A DNA stretch of 33,616 nucleotides from a virus, in IMG/VR virus record IMGVR_UViG_3300036832_000401, positions 1-33,616 of that record; one strand, 5' to 3'. Below, piece after piece: positions 7,740-15,037 of this stretch. The first letter of the stretch is position 1. Every line of letters begins with the position of its first letter. Made by a program: the position numbers and the translations under genes. The notes beneath the pieces are model-generated. The model saw only the letters and a list, made by a program, of their open reading frames with translations. It searched no databases and was not told where the DNA came from.

Positions 7740-8585
7740 ATGAGTGACACGACCCAAGGCGCAGACGCGCCTTCCGACAGCACGTTGTTTCAGGAGGCCG
7801 TAGAAAAAACTACGACGCTTGAAAAATTCGAGAACCCCGAACCACCGAAAGAACCCGACAAGCCAGCCGCCCCGGTCGAACCCAAGCCTGCCGACAAACC
7901 GGCAGACAAGGTCGAACCTGAGGCGCATGTGCCTGCCGGTCGCCTGCGCGAAGAGAGCGAAGCGCGGCGACGCGCGGAACGGGAGCGAGATGAATTGCTG
8001 GCGCGGTTTCGACCGCAACAGCAACCGCCAGAGAAGAAAGACCTGTTCACCGATCCCAGTGCCTTCGTCCGCGAGGAGGTCGCACCCTATCTTGAACAGA
8101 TCGTCGCCCAACAGCAGCGTGACCGGGAGGCGTTTTCCGCCGACTGGGCCATCCGCAATTTTGGCGAACCAGTGGTCACCGCAGCCCGGCAGTCTCTTGA
8201 GCAGGGCATGTCGCGCGGCGACCAGAATGCTTGGGCGGTCTACCAGCGCGCGATGCGCTCGCACGATCCTTACGGTGTCATCACCCGATGGCATCAGGAG
8301 CGCGAGACGCTCAACTCGATTGGTGGCGATCTCGATGGTTATCGAAAGCGTGTTCTCGAAGAAGCGTTGAGCGACCCGGAATATCGCAAGCGGGTCATCG
8401 AGGCGGCCAAGGGTCACGCACAGGCGAACGGCGCAAGCGTCGCGCGTCCTGCGCAAGTCACATCACCGAAGGCTCCGAACGTGCCATCGCTGTCGAACAT
8501 CGGCGCGGGCGGCGGGGACGAGCAGCAGCAAGAACCCGACGACATGACGTTGTTTCGAGCAGCCACTTCAGCAAAGCGGCGCTAA
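7740..8585 (+). CDS. Probable scaffolding protein
   Basis: The start ATG at 7740 has a GGGGAG site seven bases upstream; the frame extends further left, but without a good start. The 281-residue product is highly charged and mostly helical. It has a Pro/Glu/Lys-rich N-terminal third (about 25-70), a coiled-coil-like Arg/Glu segment (about 75-95), and a Gly-rich linker before a basic C-terminus (SAKRR). A charged helical protein with a basic tail, placed directly before the capsid gene, is the usual profile of an internal scaffold. The assignment rests on position and composition, not on a recognised motif. Confidence 0.68.
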   Translation: MSDTTQGADAPSDSTLFQEAVEKTTTLEKFENPEPPKEPDKPAAPVEPKPADKPADKVEPEAHVPAGRLREESEARRRAERERDELLARFRPQQQPPEKKDLFTDPSAFVREEVAPYLEQIVAQQQRDREAFSADWAIRNFGEPVVTAARQSLEQGMSRGDQNAWAVYQRAMRSHDPYGVITRWHQERETLNSIGGDLDGYRKRVLEEALSDPEYRKRVIEAAKGHAQANGASVARPAQVTSPKAPNVPSLSNIGAGGGDEQQQEPDDMTLFRAATSAKRR

Positions 8586-8602
8586 AAAAATTCTGCGCCG
8601 CT
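8575..8602 (+). repeat. Hairpin at the scaffold/capsid junction
   Basis: AGCGGCGC (8575-8582) and GCGCCGCT (8595-8602) form a perfect 8-bp inverted repeat with a 12-base A/T-rich loop that contains the scaffold stop codon. It has no trailing T-tract, so it is not a standard terminator. It may affect mRNA processing or translation of the capsid gene, whose own ribosome site is weak. Confidence 0.5.
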
Positions 8603-8622
8603 GACCCCATGGGGTTCACGGC

Positions 8623-9816
8623 ATGCTTACGAGCAATCACGTCAACAATGAACTGATCAAATTCCGCCGACAGGTGATCTCTGATTTCCTGCGGCGTTCG
8701 CGCTTCGACCCTTTCATGGGAGAGAGTTCGACAAGTGTTATCGTTCGCCTCGCAGACCTTGAGGCGGACGGCAAGGAGATCAATGTCCCGCTGGTCAACC
8801 AGCTATCCGGCGACGGTGTCGGTGCCGGTACCCTGCGTGGCAATGAAGAAATGATGGACTCCTACGGCTTCCCGATCTGGGCCGACTGGGGACGCAACGC
8901 GGTTGCCAACAACCGCGCCGTCAACAAGGAGAGTTCATTCAACGTCCGCTCCACCGCGCGCGAACTGTTGCGCGGCTGGGCACGACGCATCGTTCGTGAC
9001 GACATCACCGACACGCTGTTGTCGATCCCGACCTCGGCAGTGCAGGCCAATCGCCTGTCCGCGCCGGGCAATCGCGTCAACGGTGTGCGCTGGAGCGTTG
9101 CCACCACCGCCCAGAAAAATTCTTGGACGGCGGCAAACTTCGACCGCATCCTGTTCGGTGTTGCGCTCGGCAACTACTCGCCTGTGTTCGCTACCGCTAT
9201 CGCCAACGTCGACAGCCCCACCGACAAGATGTCGGCGGCGGTTGGATCATTGGCCAAGTCGCTGGCGAAGCAGTCGGGTGTCTCGCCGTCGAACCCGGGC
9301 GTCTACAACGGTCGGCCCAAGATCACGCCTTGGGAAATCCCTGAGTTGGACGAGGAAATGTTTGTCTGCTTCCTCGGTGATCGCGCGTTCGCATCGCTGC
9401 AGGGCGATCCGACGATGTATCAGGCCAACCGCGACGCGCGCGAGCGCGAGAGCAACCCGACCAACAACAACCCGATCTTCACGGGTGGCGCGCTGAAGTA
9501 CGACGGGATTTTGTATAAAAATATCCCTGAGATCACGCAGCGGCTGTTGTTGACGGCTGCCGGTGCGGGTGGTGTCGACGTCGAGCCGTTCTTCCTGTGC
9601 GGTCAGGCGGCCATGGCCTATGCGATGGGCCAGATGCCGCGCCCGACCACGCTGGAGGACGGCGACTATGATTTCGTCACCGGTCTCGGCATCGAGACGC
9701 AGTACGGCATGGCCAAGGTCGCGAAGGCTCCGCTCTCGGTGCTCGGCGCGACCGCTGGCGATCTCGTCGATTGGGGCATGGTCACCGGCTTCGTCGCCGC
9801 TCCGACCCCGGCCTGA
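8623..9816 (+). CDS. Major capsid protein (DUF4043 / N4-gp56-like)
   Basis: This 397-residue protein would form the icosahedral shell. Its N-terminal half shows the order typical of the DUF4043/N4-gp56 capsid group: a helical start ending in SRFDPFMG, a strand motif INVPLVNQLSGDGV around residues 45-58, then TLRGNEE around 63-69. The C-terminal half has the GGALKYDGILYKNI segment around 287-300. It follows the scaffold-like gene and is followed by a hairpin terminator. The ribosome site is weak (only GGGG about eight bases before ATG), which is odd for the most abundant virion protein; the upstream hairpin may compensate. Confidence 0.88.
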   Translation: MLTSNHVNNELIKFRRQVISDFLRRSRFDPFMGESSTSVIVRLADLEADGKEINVPLVNQLSGDGVGAGTLRGNEEMMDSYGFPIWADWGRNAVANNRAVNKESSFNVRSTARELLRGWARRIVRDDITDTLLSIPTSAVQANRLSAPGNRVNGVRWSVATTAQKNSWTAANFDRILFGVALGNYSPVFATAIANVDSPTDKMSAAVGSLAKSLAKQSGVSPSNPGVYNGRPKITPWEIPELDEEMFVCFLGDRAFASLQGDPTMYQANRDARERESNPTNNNPIFTGGALKYDGILYKNIPEITQRLLLTAAGAGGVDVEPFFLCGQAAMAYAMGQMPRPTTLEDGDYDFVTGLGIETQYGMAKVAKAPLSVLGATAGDLVDWGMVTGFVAAPTPA

Positions 9817-9847
9817 TCAAAACTGATCGAAACCAACCAAAACCTAA

Positions 9848-9877
9848 GGGCGCACCGGACCCGGTGCGTCCGTTTTT
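9848..9877 (+). terminator. Hairpin terminator after the capsid gene
   Basis: CGCACCGG (9851-9858), a two-base loop and CCGGTGCG (9861-9868), followed by TCCG and five T residues. This fits an intrinsic rightward terminator, probably leaky because tail genes follow. Confidence 0.75.
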
Positions 9878-9895
9878 CTCAAAACCAAAGGGACC

Positions 9896-10318
9896 ATGAT
9901 CATGGCACCTCGTACTGGATACCGTCAGCCTCAGTCTGGCGGCCAAGGCTTTGCGCGCACCAAGAAGGTGTTCGGCAACGTCATGTCACTGATTGCTGCC
10001 GACGTCGTGCTGAACGCACAGGTGGCGATCCTGCGCGTTCCCAGAGGCTTCGTACTGACCAACCTGTGGGGCAGTTTTGGCGACGCGGACACGGGCGCGA
10101 CACTGGCGATTGCCATCGGCGATGCCGCCGTCAACAACCGCTTCGTGGCCTCGTCAACCGTGATGCAGGCGGGCGGCGCGATGCCTGCGCTGGCGGCGAC
10201 GGGACTGCTCTATCAGTTCCCCGACGACACCGACATCCTGCTCACCGCGCTGGTCGCGGCAGTGGGCCTCGGGCCGACGCCGACCGTCGATGTCAGGATG
10301 GAAGGCTACATGCTGTGA
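9896..10318 (+). CDS. Probable virion structural protein next to capsid, 140 aa
   Basis: The ATG at 9896 has AAAGGGA directly upstream; the second ATG at 9902 is an alternative. The product is Gly/Ala-rich and predicted beta-rich, with no charge clusters. It resembles the conserved small proteins often found just after DUF4043-type capsid genes. These share a pattern of an internal VGDG/IGDA-type turn followed by RF (here AIGDAAVNNRF). I infer a head-decoration or head-completion role. Terminators precede and follow it, so it forms its own expression step. Confidence 0.6.
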   Translation: MIMAPRTGYRQPQSGGQGFARTKKVFGNVMSLIAADVVLNAQVAILRVPRGFVLTNLWGSFGDADTGATLAIAIGDAAVNNRFVASSTVMQAGGAMPALAATGLLYQFPDDTDILLTALVAAVGLGPTPTVDVRMEGYML

Positions 10319-10324
10319 TGACGG

Positions 10325-10353
10325 AACCGGCGGCGATGCCGCCGGTTTTGTTT
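10325..10353 (+). terminator. Hairpin terminator
   Basis: AACCGGCGGC (10325-10334), loop GAT, GCCGCCGGTT (10338-10347), then TTGTTT. Perfect 10-bp stem with a T-rich tail on the rightward strand. Confidence 0.75.
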
Positions 10354-10375
10354 CATGTGAAATAGGGAGGAAACC

Positions 10376-10633
10376 ATGCATTCGATCACAGTCACCTATA
10401 AAGCACCGCCCGGCGAGGCCAAGGTCACCGAAGCCTTCGGCCACACCTTCTTCGACGGCAAGCCAGAGACCATCGATGTCGATGATCGCGTGCTGGGCAA
10501 GCTGCAGCACAACAAGATGTTTGAGTGCGGCGAGCCGGGCGAACCGAAGGGGGCGGGTGGACAAGACCCGAAGCAATTTCAGGCCGAAGAGCACGAAAAC
10601 CATCACGCCAGCGGCAAGAAAAAAGACCGCTAA
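10376..10633 (+). CDS. Small phage protein with charged tail, 85 aa
   Basis: The ATG at 10376 is preceded by GGGAGGAAACC, a strong ribosome site. Residues 1-50 look like a small beta domain with an F-x-DG turn and an N-x-x-F-E-C segment, a pattern seen in short phage proteins located between capsid and connector genes. Residues 52-85 are a low-complexity Gly/His/Lys tail. It has its own terminators on both sides. It is probably virion-associated, but I cannot give a function. Confidence 0.6.
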   Translation: MHSITVTYKAPPGEAKVTEAFGHTFFDGKPETIDVDDRVLGKLQHNKMFECGEPGEPKGAGGQDPKQFQAEEHENHHASGKKKDR

Positions 10634-10643
10634 GAAAAAGAAG

Positions 10644-10675
10644 AAGGGCCGCCGTTAGGGCGGCCTTTTTCTTTT
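10644..10675 (+). terminator. Hairpin terminator
   Basis: GGCCGCC (10647-10653), a five-base loop and GGCGGCC (10659-10665), flanked by an A-rich left arm and a T-rich tail TTTTTCTTTT. The flanking A/T tracts mean it may also work leftward. Confidence 0.75.
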
Positions 10676-10687
10676 GGAGGGACCGAC

Positions 10688-11029
10688 ATGCCGATGACCG
10701 ATTTCCCCACGACGATTGCGGCAGGCGCGAGCCTGTCGGCCCCGGTTTTTGTAACCGACGCGGGCAAGCTGGTGCGGATTTCAATGCCGCCCGACTGGAC
10801 GGTTGCCGATCTCACCTTTCAGGTCTCGACCGACGACGTAACCTTTTATGACCTGTTCGATCAGACAGGTCTTGAGGTCAAGGCGGGCGTGACGCCCGGC
10901 TCCTCCGTCGTTCTGGAAACCAAATTCCAGAACCTCGGTGCCACCATGATCAAATTCCGCTCGGGCACAAGGCAGAAGCCGGTGCCGCAGGCGGCGGTGC
11001 GTACACTCAAGATTTCGGTGCTGACGTGA
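10688..11029 (+). CDS. Hypothetical virion-associated protein, 113 aa
   Basis: GGAGGGACCGAC precedes the ATG at 10688, giving a strong ribosome site. The product is predicted beta-rich, with a repeated pattern of short hydrophobic strands (for example LTFQVSTDD) and no charge clusters or membrane segment. This suits a small jelly-roll or Ig-like structural protein of the head or neck. Its stop overlaps the GTG start of the gp4-like gene, so expression is coupled to tail-stub assembly. I do not recognise a family. Confidence 0.6.
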   Translation: MPMTDFPTTIAAGASLSAPVFVTDAGKLVRISMPPDWTVADLTFQVSTDDVTFYDLFDQTGLEVKAGVTPGSSVVLETKFQNLGATMIKFRSGTRQKPVPQAAVRTLKISVLT

Positions 11030-11367
11030 GCCTCACCCACACCGCTGAAGAACTGATCAACAAGGCGGCGGCGATACTGGGCAAGTACGTCCCGGGCGAG
11101 GCGCTCGGCACCGTCGAGCATGACACCATCGACGGCTGCATCGATGACGTGTTGAGCGAGATTTCAAAGATCGTGGTGATCCCCGACCGCGACGAAATAC
11201 CGAACCAGTTGTTCGAGACGGTGGCGCGACTGGTCGCGATCTACTCGGCGGCGGAATTTTCCAACCAGCAACCCGATCTCGGGGTGATCGAGCAGCATGA
11301 GCAGCGATTGCGCTACCTGATCGCACAAACTCCGACCTACGAAGTGTTGCAGGTGAATTTCTTCTAA
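11026..11367 (+). CDS. Head-to-tail adaptor, P22 gp4-like (tail accessory factor)
   Basis: The GTG at 11026 is the only sensible start and overlaps the previous stop. The 113-residue product is all-helical: an initial AAAILGKY helix, an acidic middle (DDVLSEISK), an IPNQLFETVARLVAIYSAAEF helix pair, and a short C-terminal strand. This pattern, together with its place between the capsid genes and the gp10-like gene, matches the P22 gp4 class of portal-bound adaptors that seal packaged DNA. The evidence is mainly pattern and context. Confidence 0.6.
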   Translation: MSLTHTAEELINKAAAILGKYVPGEALGTVEHDTIDGCIDDVLSEISKIVVIPDRDEIPNQLFETVARLVAIYSAAEFSNQQPDLGVIEQHEQRLRYLIAQTPTYEVLQVNFF

Positions 11368-13106
11368 TGACCGATGTGCCGTTTCCCCTGCTCTCGGCCC
11401 CGGGACGTGCCCCGCAGGCCGCAGGGGGCCGTCTGATCAATTCTTTTCCCGAGACCCTTCCTGCGACCGCTGGCAAGCAGTACGTGTTCTGGCGCGTCCC
11501 CGGGCTTCGTCCATGGGGTGTCTCCGGGGGAGCCAACTATCGCGGCTCGCTGGTGGTCGGCGGTCTGCTCTATGCACTGATCGACCACACCGTCTACACC
11601 TTCCCCGCCATCGGCGGCGTCGGCACCGCACTGTCAGGCTCGGTGCCGGGCACTGCGCCTGTGTTCTGGGCGCGCAACAACGCGGCGACGCCGGATGTTG
11701 TGGTGGTCTCCCCCGGTGACGGTGCCTTTATCGTGCCGACCACGGGTGTCGCGGCCTACCCCGGATCAATCGGCCAGCCCAACAGCGTGGTCTATCATCG
11801 CGGGTTTTTTATCTTCACCTATGGCAACGCCAAGACGCAGGCCTCGGGTGTGGACTCGACCTCGATCAACACGCTGGACAATGCCACCGCGCAGAGCAAG
11901 CCCGACACGCTGTACCGCCCGATCCCGCTCGGCAACGGCCAACTGCTGTTGTGCGGCGATGCCTCGATAGAGGTGTGGGGCGGCGATCCCAACGTCGGTG
12001 TCGCCGGTTACCCGTTCGTCTATATCTCGACGATTGCGCGCGGCATCATCGGCCCCAACGCGATTGCGGGCAATGACGACGGTTTCGGCAAGGGCATCTT
12101 CCTCGTCGGCGATGATTTCAGGGTCTCGCGGCTCGACGGCTATCAGCCGGTGCCGATCTCGACGCCGGAAATCGATCTGCTGATCGAGAACGATCCGAAC
12201 CAGACCGCCATTCAGGTTTCGGTCCACGTTGCGATGGGCCATGGCTTCGTCACGGTGAAGGGCACCGGCTGGTGCTTTGAGTTCGACACCACACTGAGCA
12301 CATGGCATGAGCGCAATTCCTATTTGAAAAACTACTGGCGCGGCTCGTTCCCGGTCAAATTTCTCAACCAGTGGGTTTGCGGCGACACCGACAGCGGCAA
12401 TCTTTCGGTGATCGACGGCACCGTGATGACCGAGTTCGGCACCAACGCGGTGCAGACGCTGTCCTCCAGCGGTACGCCGACCGGCGGCTCCTTCACTTTG
12501 AATTTTGGCGGTCAGGTCACGACCGCGATCCCGTTCAACGCCAGCGCATTTCAGGTGCAGGCAGCCCTGCAGGCGTTGCCGCTGATCGGCGCTGGCAATG
12601 TGATCTGCACTGGAGGCTCGTTGCCGACCGCGATCACGATGACCTTTGTCGAGGCGCTCTCGGCCAAGCCCATCAGCAACATGATCGTGGCCAATTCGTT
12701 GACGGGCGGCTCCAGCCCGGCGATCTCGATTGCATCGAGCGTGACCGGCGTGATCGGCAATCCCTTGCGGATGCGGATCGAGACCGGGCCTTTCGGCGCG
12801 TTCCCGGCTCCAGTCCGCATCAACGGCATCGAACTGTACATCACCAAAGGCGCGGGCATCGCGCTCGGCCTCGACCCGCTGCAGACCGATCCGGCTGTCG
12901 AGATTTCGATCTCGCGCGATGGCGGTGAGGTCTGGTCAAGCCCGCGCATCGTCAAGGTCGGCCAGCAGGCGCTGACCAACAAGCGTGTGCGCGCGGCGAT
13001 CTGGGGTCAGGCAGAGGTGCAGGGCGTGCGCTGGCGCTTCGACATGAGCGCGCCCGTGCAGTTTGGCTTCATGGGAGCCGACATGCAGTCGGACACGCTG
13101 CGGTGA
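11367..13106 (+). CDS. P22 gp10-like packaged DNA stabilisation / tail-stub protein with inserted domain
   Basis: The 579-residue product resembles the P22 gp10 hub. There are repeated beta-propeller-like blades in residues 1-350 (LYALIDHTVYTFPAIGG; STWHERNSYLKNYWRG around 312-327). The C-terminal segment ISRDGGEVWSSPR...KRVRAAIWG is typical of the family. Residues about 360-460 are an extra module of the VQAALQALPLIGAGNV type (beta-sandwich with repeating ITMTF strands). It starts on the A of the previous stop (TAATG), so the two are translationally coupled. Its job is to plug the portal channel and hold the tail needle or fibres. Confidence 0.78.
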   Translation: MTDVPFPLLSAPGRAPQAAGGRLINSFPETLPATAGKQYVFWRVPGLRPWGVSGGANYRGSLVVGGLLYALIDHTVYTFPAIGGVGTALSGSVPGTAPVFWARNNAATPDVVVVSPGDGAFIVPTTGVAAYPGSIGQPNSVVYHRGFFIFTYGNAKTQASGVDSTSINTLDNATAQSKPDTLYRPIPLGNGQLLLCGDASIEVWGGDPNVGVAGYPFVYISTIARGIIGPNAIAGNDDGFGKGIFLVGDDFRVSRLDGYQPVPISTPEIDLLIENDPNQTAIQVSVHVAMGHGFVTVKGTGWCFEFDTTLSTWHERNSYLKNYWRGSFPVKFLNQWVCGDTDSGNLSVIDGTVMTEFGTNAVQTLSSSGTPTGGSFTLNFGGQVTTAIPFNASAFQVQAALQALPLIGAGNVICTGGSLPTAITMTFVEALSAKPISNMIVANSLTGGSSPAISIASSVTGVIGNPLRMRIETGPFGAFPAPVRINGIELYITKGAGIALGLDPLQTDPAVEISISRDGGEVWSSPRIVKVGQQALTNKRVRAAIWGQAEVQGVRWRFDMSAPVQFGFMGADMQSDTLR

Positions 13107-13570
13107 ACAAGATCGTTCTGCCGGGGCAGGGCGTACCGATCCAGATCGAAACCGGCGTCAACCCGACATGGTACGAAAAACTCGCGGCGCTGGTCTCGAG
13201 TTTCAACACGCTGGCGGCGGTGCCGCCGCCCGGTCCTGATCCGACAAAATCCAACGTCACGCGCACCATCAACGCGCAAAGCGGCACCACCTACACCCTC
13301 GCACTGACCGATGCGGGCAACGCCTGCGAGTTCACCAACGCTTCGGCAGTGACGGTGACGGTGCCGCCCAATTCAAGCGTGGCGTTTCCGGTCGGCACCC
13401 AGATCGATGTGATGGCAGGCGGCGCGGGCAAGGTGACGTTCGCGCAAGGCTCGGGCGTCACCATCAAATCGGTGTCCAGCTTCAAATCGCTGTCGGCGCA
13501 GGAAGCGGGCGGCACACTGATCCAGATGTCGGCCAACGTCTGGCGGCTGATGGGCAGTCTCGTTTCATGA
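13103..13570 (+). CDS. Tail-associated beta-rich protein, 155 aa
   Basis: The GTG at 13103 overlaps the preceding TGA. Residues 1-40 form a helical lead (NPTWYEKLAALVSSFN). Residues 50-155 contain a module seen widely in phage fibres and tail proteins, in which short strands of the TYTLALTDAGNACEFTN and VTVPPNSSVAFPVGTQIDV type end in GTLIQMSANVWRLMG. It probably forms a trimeric beta structure at the virion surface. It lies between the gp10-like hub and a LamG-like lectin, consistent with a fibre or adaptor role. Confidence 0.65.
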   Translation: MNKIVLPGQGVPIQIETGVNPTWYEKLAALVSSFNTLAAVPPPGPDPTKSNVTRTINAQSGTTYTLALTDAGNACEFTNASAVTVTVPPNSSVAFPVGTQIDVMAGGAGKVTFAQGSGVTIKSVSSFKSLSAQEAGGTLIQMSANVWRLMGSLVS

Positions 13571-14232
13571 CGCGATTTGGTCCGGGGTATCTCGCGGGCG
13601 CGGTCGCGGGCAACGATGCCTTCACCAAAATCCTGATGCACCTCGACGGCAACGTCAACGACACCAACGCGGGCGGTGCGTCTCACGTCTGGACCAATCA
13701 CGGCGCGAGTTTTGTAGCGGGCGAGTTCGGCAGCGCCGCCAGCTTCAGCGGCTCGACGTGGATCGATACGCCCGACAGCGCCGACTACACGCTCGGCACT
13801 GGCGATTTCACGATTGATTTCTGGTTCAACGTGCAGGGCGGCGCGGGCACCTTCCGCCGCGCCTTCGGCCAGCTTGACAGCACAGGTGCCAATCAGGCGA
13901 TCACCGCCAACCTCTCGACCGCCAACAAGTGGAACATCGTTTTCAACGGCGGCGGCACGCTTCTCGGCGTCACCGCGTTTCCATCGGCGGGCTGGCATCA
14001 CTTCGCGTTTGTCCGGGTGTCGGGATCGTATGGCCTGTTCCTCGACGGCATCTTGGACGTCACCGGCTCGCTCGGTGCCATCAACGACAGCCCTGACACT
14101 TTCTCGATAGGTCGCGGCGGCGCGGCAGCGGCGAGCGGCTTCATCGGCTTCATCGATGAATTTCGCCTCTCGGTCGGCATCGCGCGCTGGACGGCAAATT
14201 TCACACCGCCCGCCTTCCCTTACACGCCATAA
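13567..14232 (+). CDS. LamG / concanavalin A-like lectin tail protein
   Basis: The 221-residue product is nearly all one LamG-like jelly-roll. It shows the LHLDGNVNDT-type start (LMHLDGNVND), ASFSGSTWIDTPDSADYTLGTGDFTIDFWF core strands around 60-90, a WHHFAFVR strand around 143-150, GLFLDGILD, and a terminal FIDEFRLSVGIARW segment. This fold commonly binds sugars in phage tail proteins. It is ATGA-coupled to the previous gene, suggesting the two form one tail component that recognises surface polysaccharide. Confidence 0.85.
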   Translation: MTRFGPGYLAGAVAGNDAFTKILMHLDGNVNDTNAGGASHVWTNHGASFVAGEFGSAASFSGSTWIDTPDSADYTLGTGDFTIDFWFNVQGGAGTFRRAFGQLDSTGANQAITANLSTANKWNIVFNGGGTLLGVTAFPSAGWHHFAFVRVSGSYGLFLDGILDVTGSLGAINDSPDTFSIGRGGAAAASGFIGFIDEFRLSVGIARWTANFTPPAFPYTP

Positions 14233-14248
14233 ATAACGGAGCAGGCCA

Positions 14249-15031
14249 ATGGCCTCATTGTTCAGCACGATGTTCGGCGGCGGTGCCGAGAAGGAAGCGG
14301 CTGCCAAGGACACGGCTGCGATCAATCAGTACGGCACGACGGCGAACAATGCCCTGACCACCGGCTACACCACTGGCACCGGCAACATCAACAGCGCCAT
14401 CGGCGCTTACGATCCGCTCAGTGCGCTCGGCGCGAAATATAACACGGCTGGCAACACCTATCTGGACAGCCTCGGCATCAACGGGCCGGAAGCGGCGGCG
14501 CGGGCGCAGAGCCAGTTCACGACTGATCCCGGCTACGGCGCGGGCGTCGACGCTGGTCTGACCGGCATCAATCGCGCGCAGGCGCTGCGCGGCATGTCCA
14601 ACAGCGGCAACACCGACGTCGATGCGCTGACGTTTGCGCAAAATCTGCAGAACCAGCAATACAACAACTGGCGCACCAATCTGCAGCAGGCCGGTCAGAC
14701 CGGCGTCGGTCTCGTCGGTCAGGTCGCGCAGGGTCAGGCGGGTCAGTACGACGCGCTGGCAAATCTCGGCCAGCAATATGCGTCGAACCAAGCCGGTGTC
14801 GCGGGCAACGTCGCCAGCGGCGTCATCGGGGCGAATAATCTGCAGGCAGCGGGCGAGGCCTCGGGCGCAAAAAATCTGCTCGGTGCAGGCCTGTCGCTGG
14901 CGTCGCTTGCGACAGGCGCTGTGGGAGGTCTGGGCGCGGGCCTCGGATCGATCCCCGGCGCGGTCGGCGGGACATCGGTCGGCGGCGCGCCGCTACAGAA
15001 ACCATCCTTCATCAACAGCCTGTTCGCGTGA
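14249..15031 (+). CDS. Probable DNA-ejection / internal virion protein (P22 gp7-like position), 260 aa
   Basis: ATAACGGAGCAGGCCA before the ATG at 14249 supplies a GGAG ribosome site. The product is Ala/Gly/Asn/Gln-rich. It has a helical middle (ALRGMSNSGNTDVDALTFAQ) and a long Gly/Ala/Leu hydrophobic segment around 205-240 that could insert in a membrane. These features, with the following two large genes, match the trio of ejection proteins in P22-like phages that leave the capsid with the DNA and form a conduit across the periplasm. The role is inferred from composition and context. Confidence 0.62.
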   Translation: MASLFSTMFGGGAEKEAAAKDTAAINQYGTTANNALTTGYTTGTGNINSAIGAYDPLSALGAKYNTAGNTYLDSLGINGPEAAARAQSQFTTDPGYGAGVDAGLTGINRAQALRGMSNSGNTDVDALTFAQNLQNQQYNNWRTNLQQAGQTGVGLVGQVAQGQAGQYDALANLGQQYASNQAGVAGNVASGVIGANNLQAAGEASGAKNLLGAGLSLASLATGAVGGLGAGLGSIPGAVGGTSVGGAPLQKPSFINSLFA

Positions 15032-15037
15032 CCTGAC

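Noticed and set aside
13291-14325. 344-codon antisense frame over the LamG-like gene
   Set aside because: Shadow of recognised genes, with no promoter or ribosome site.
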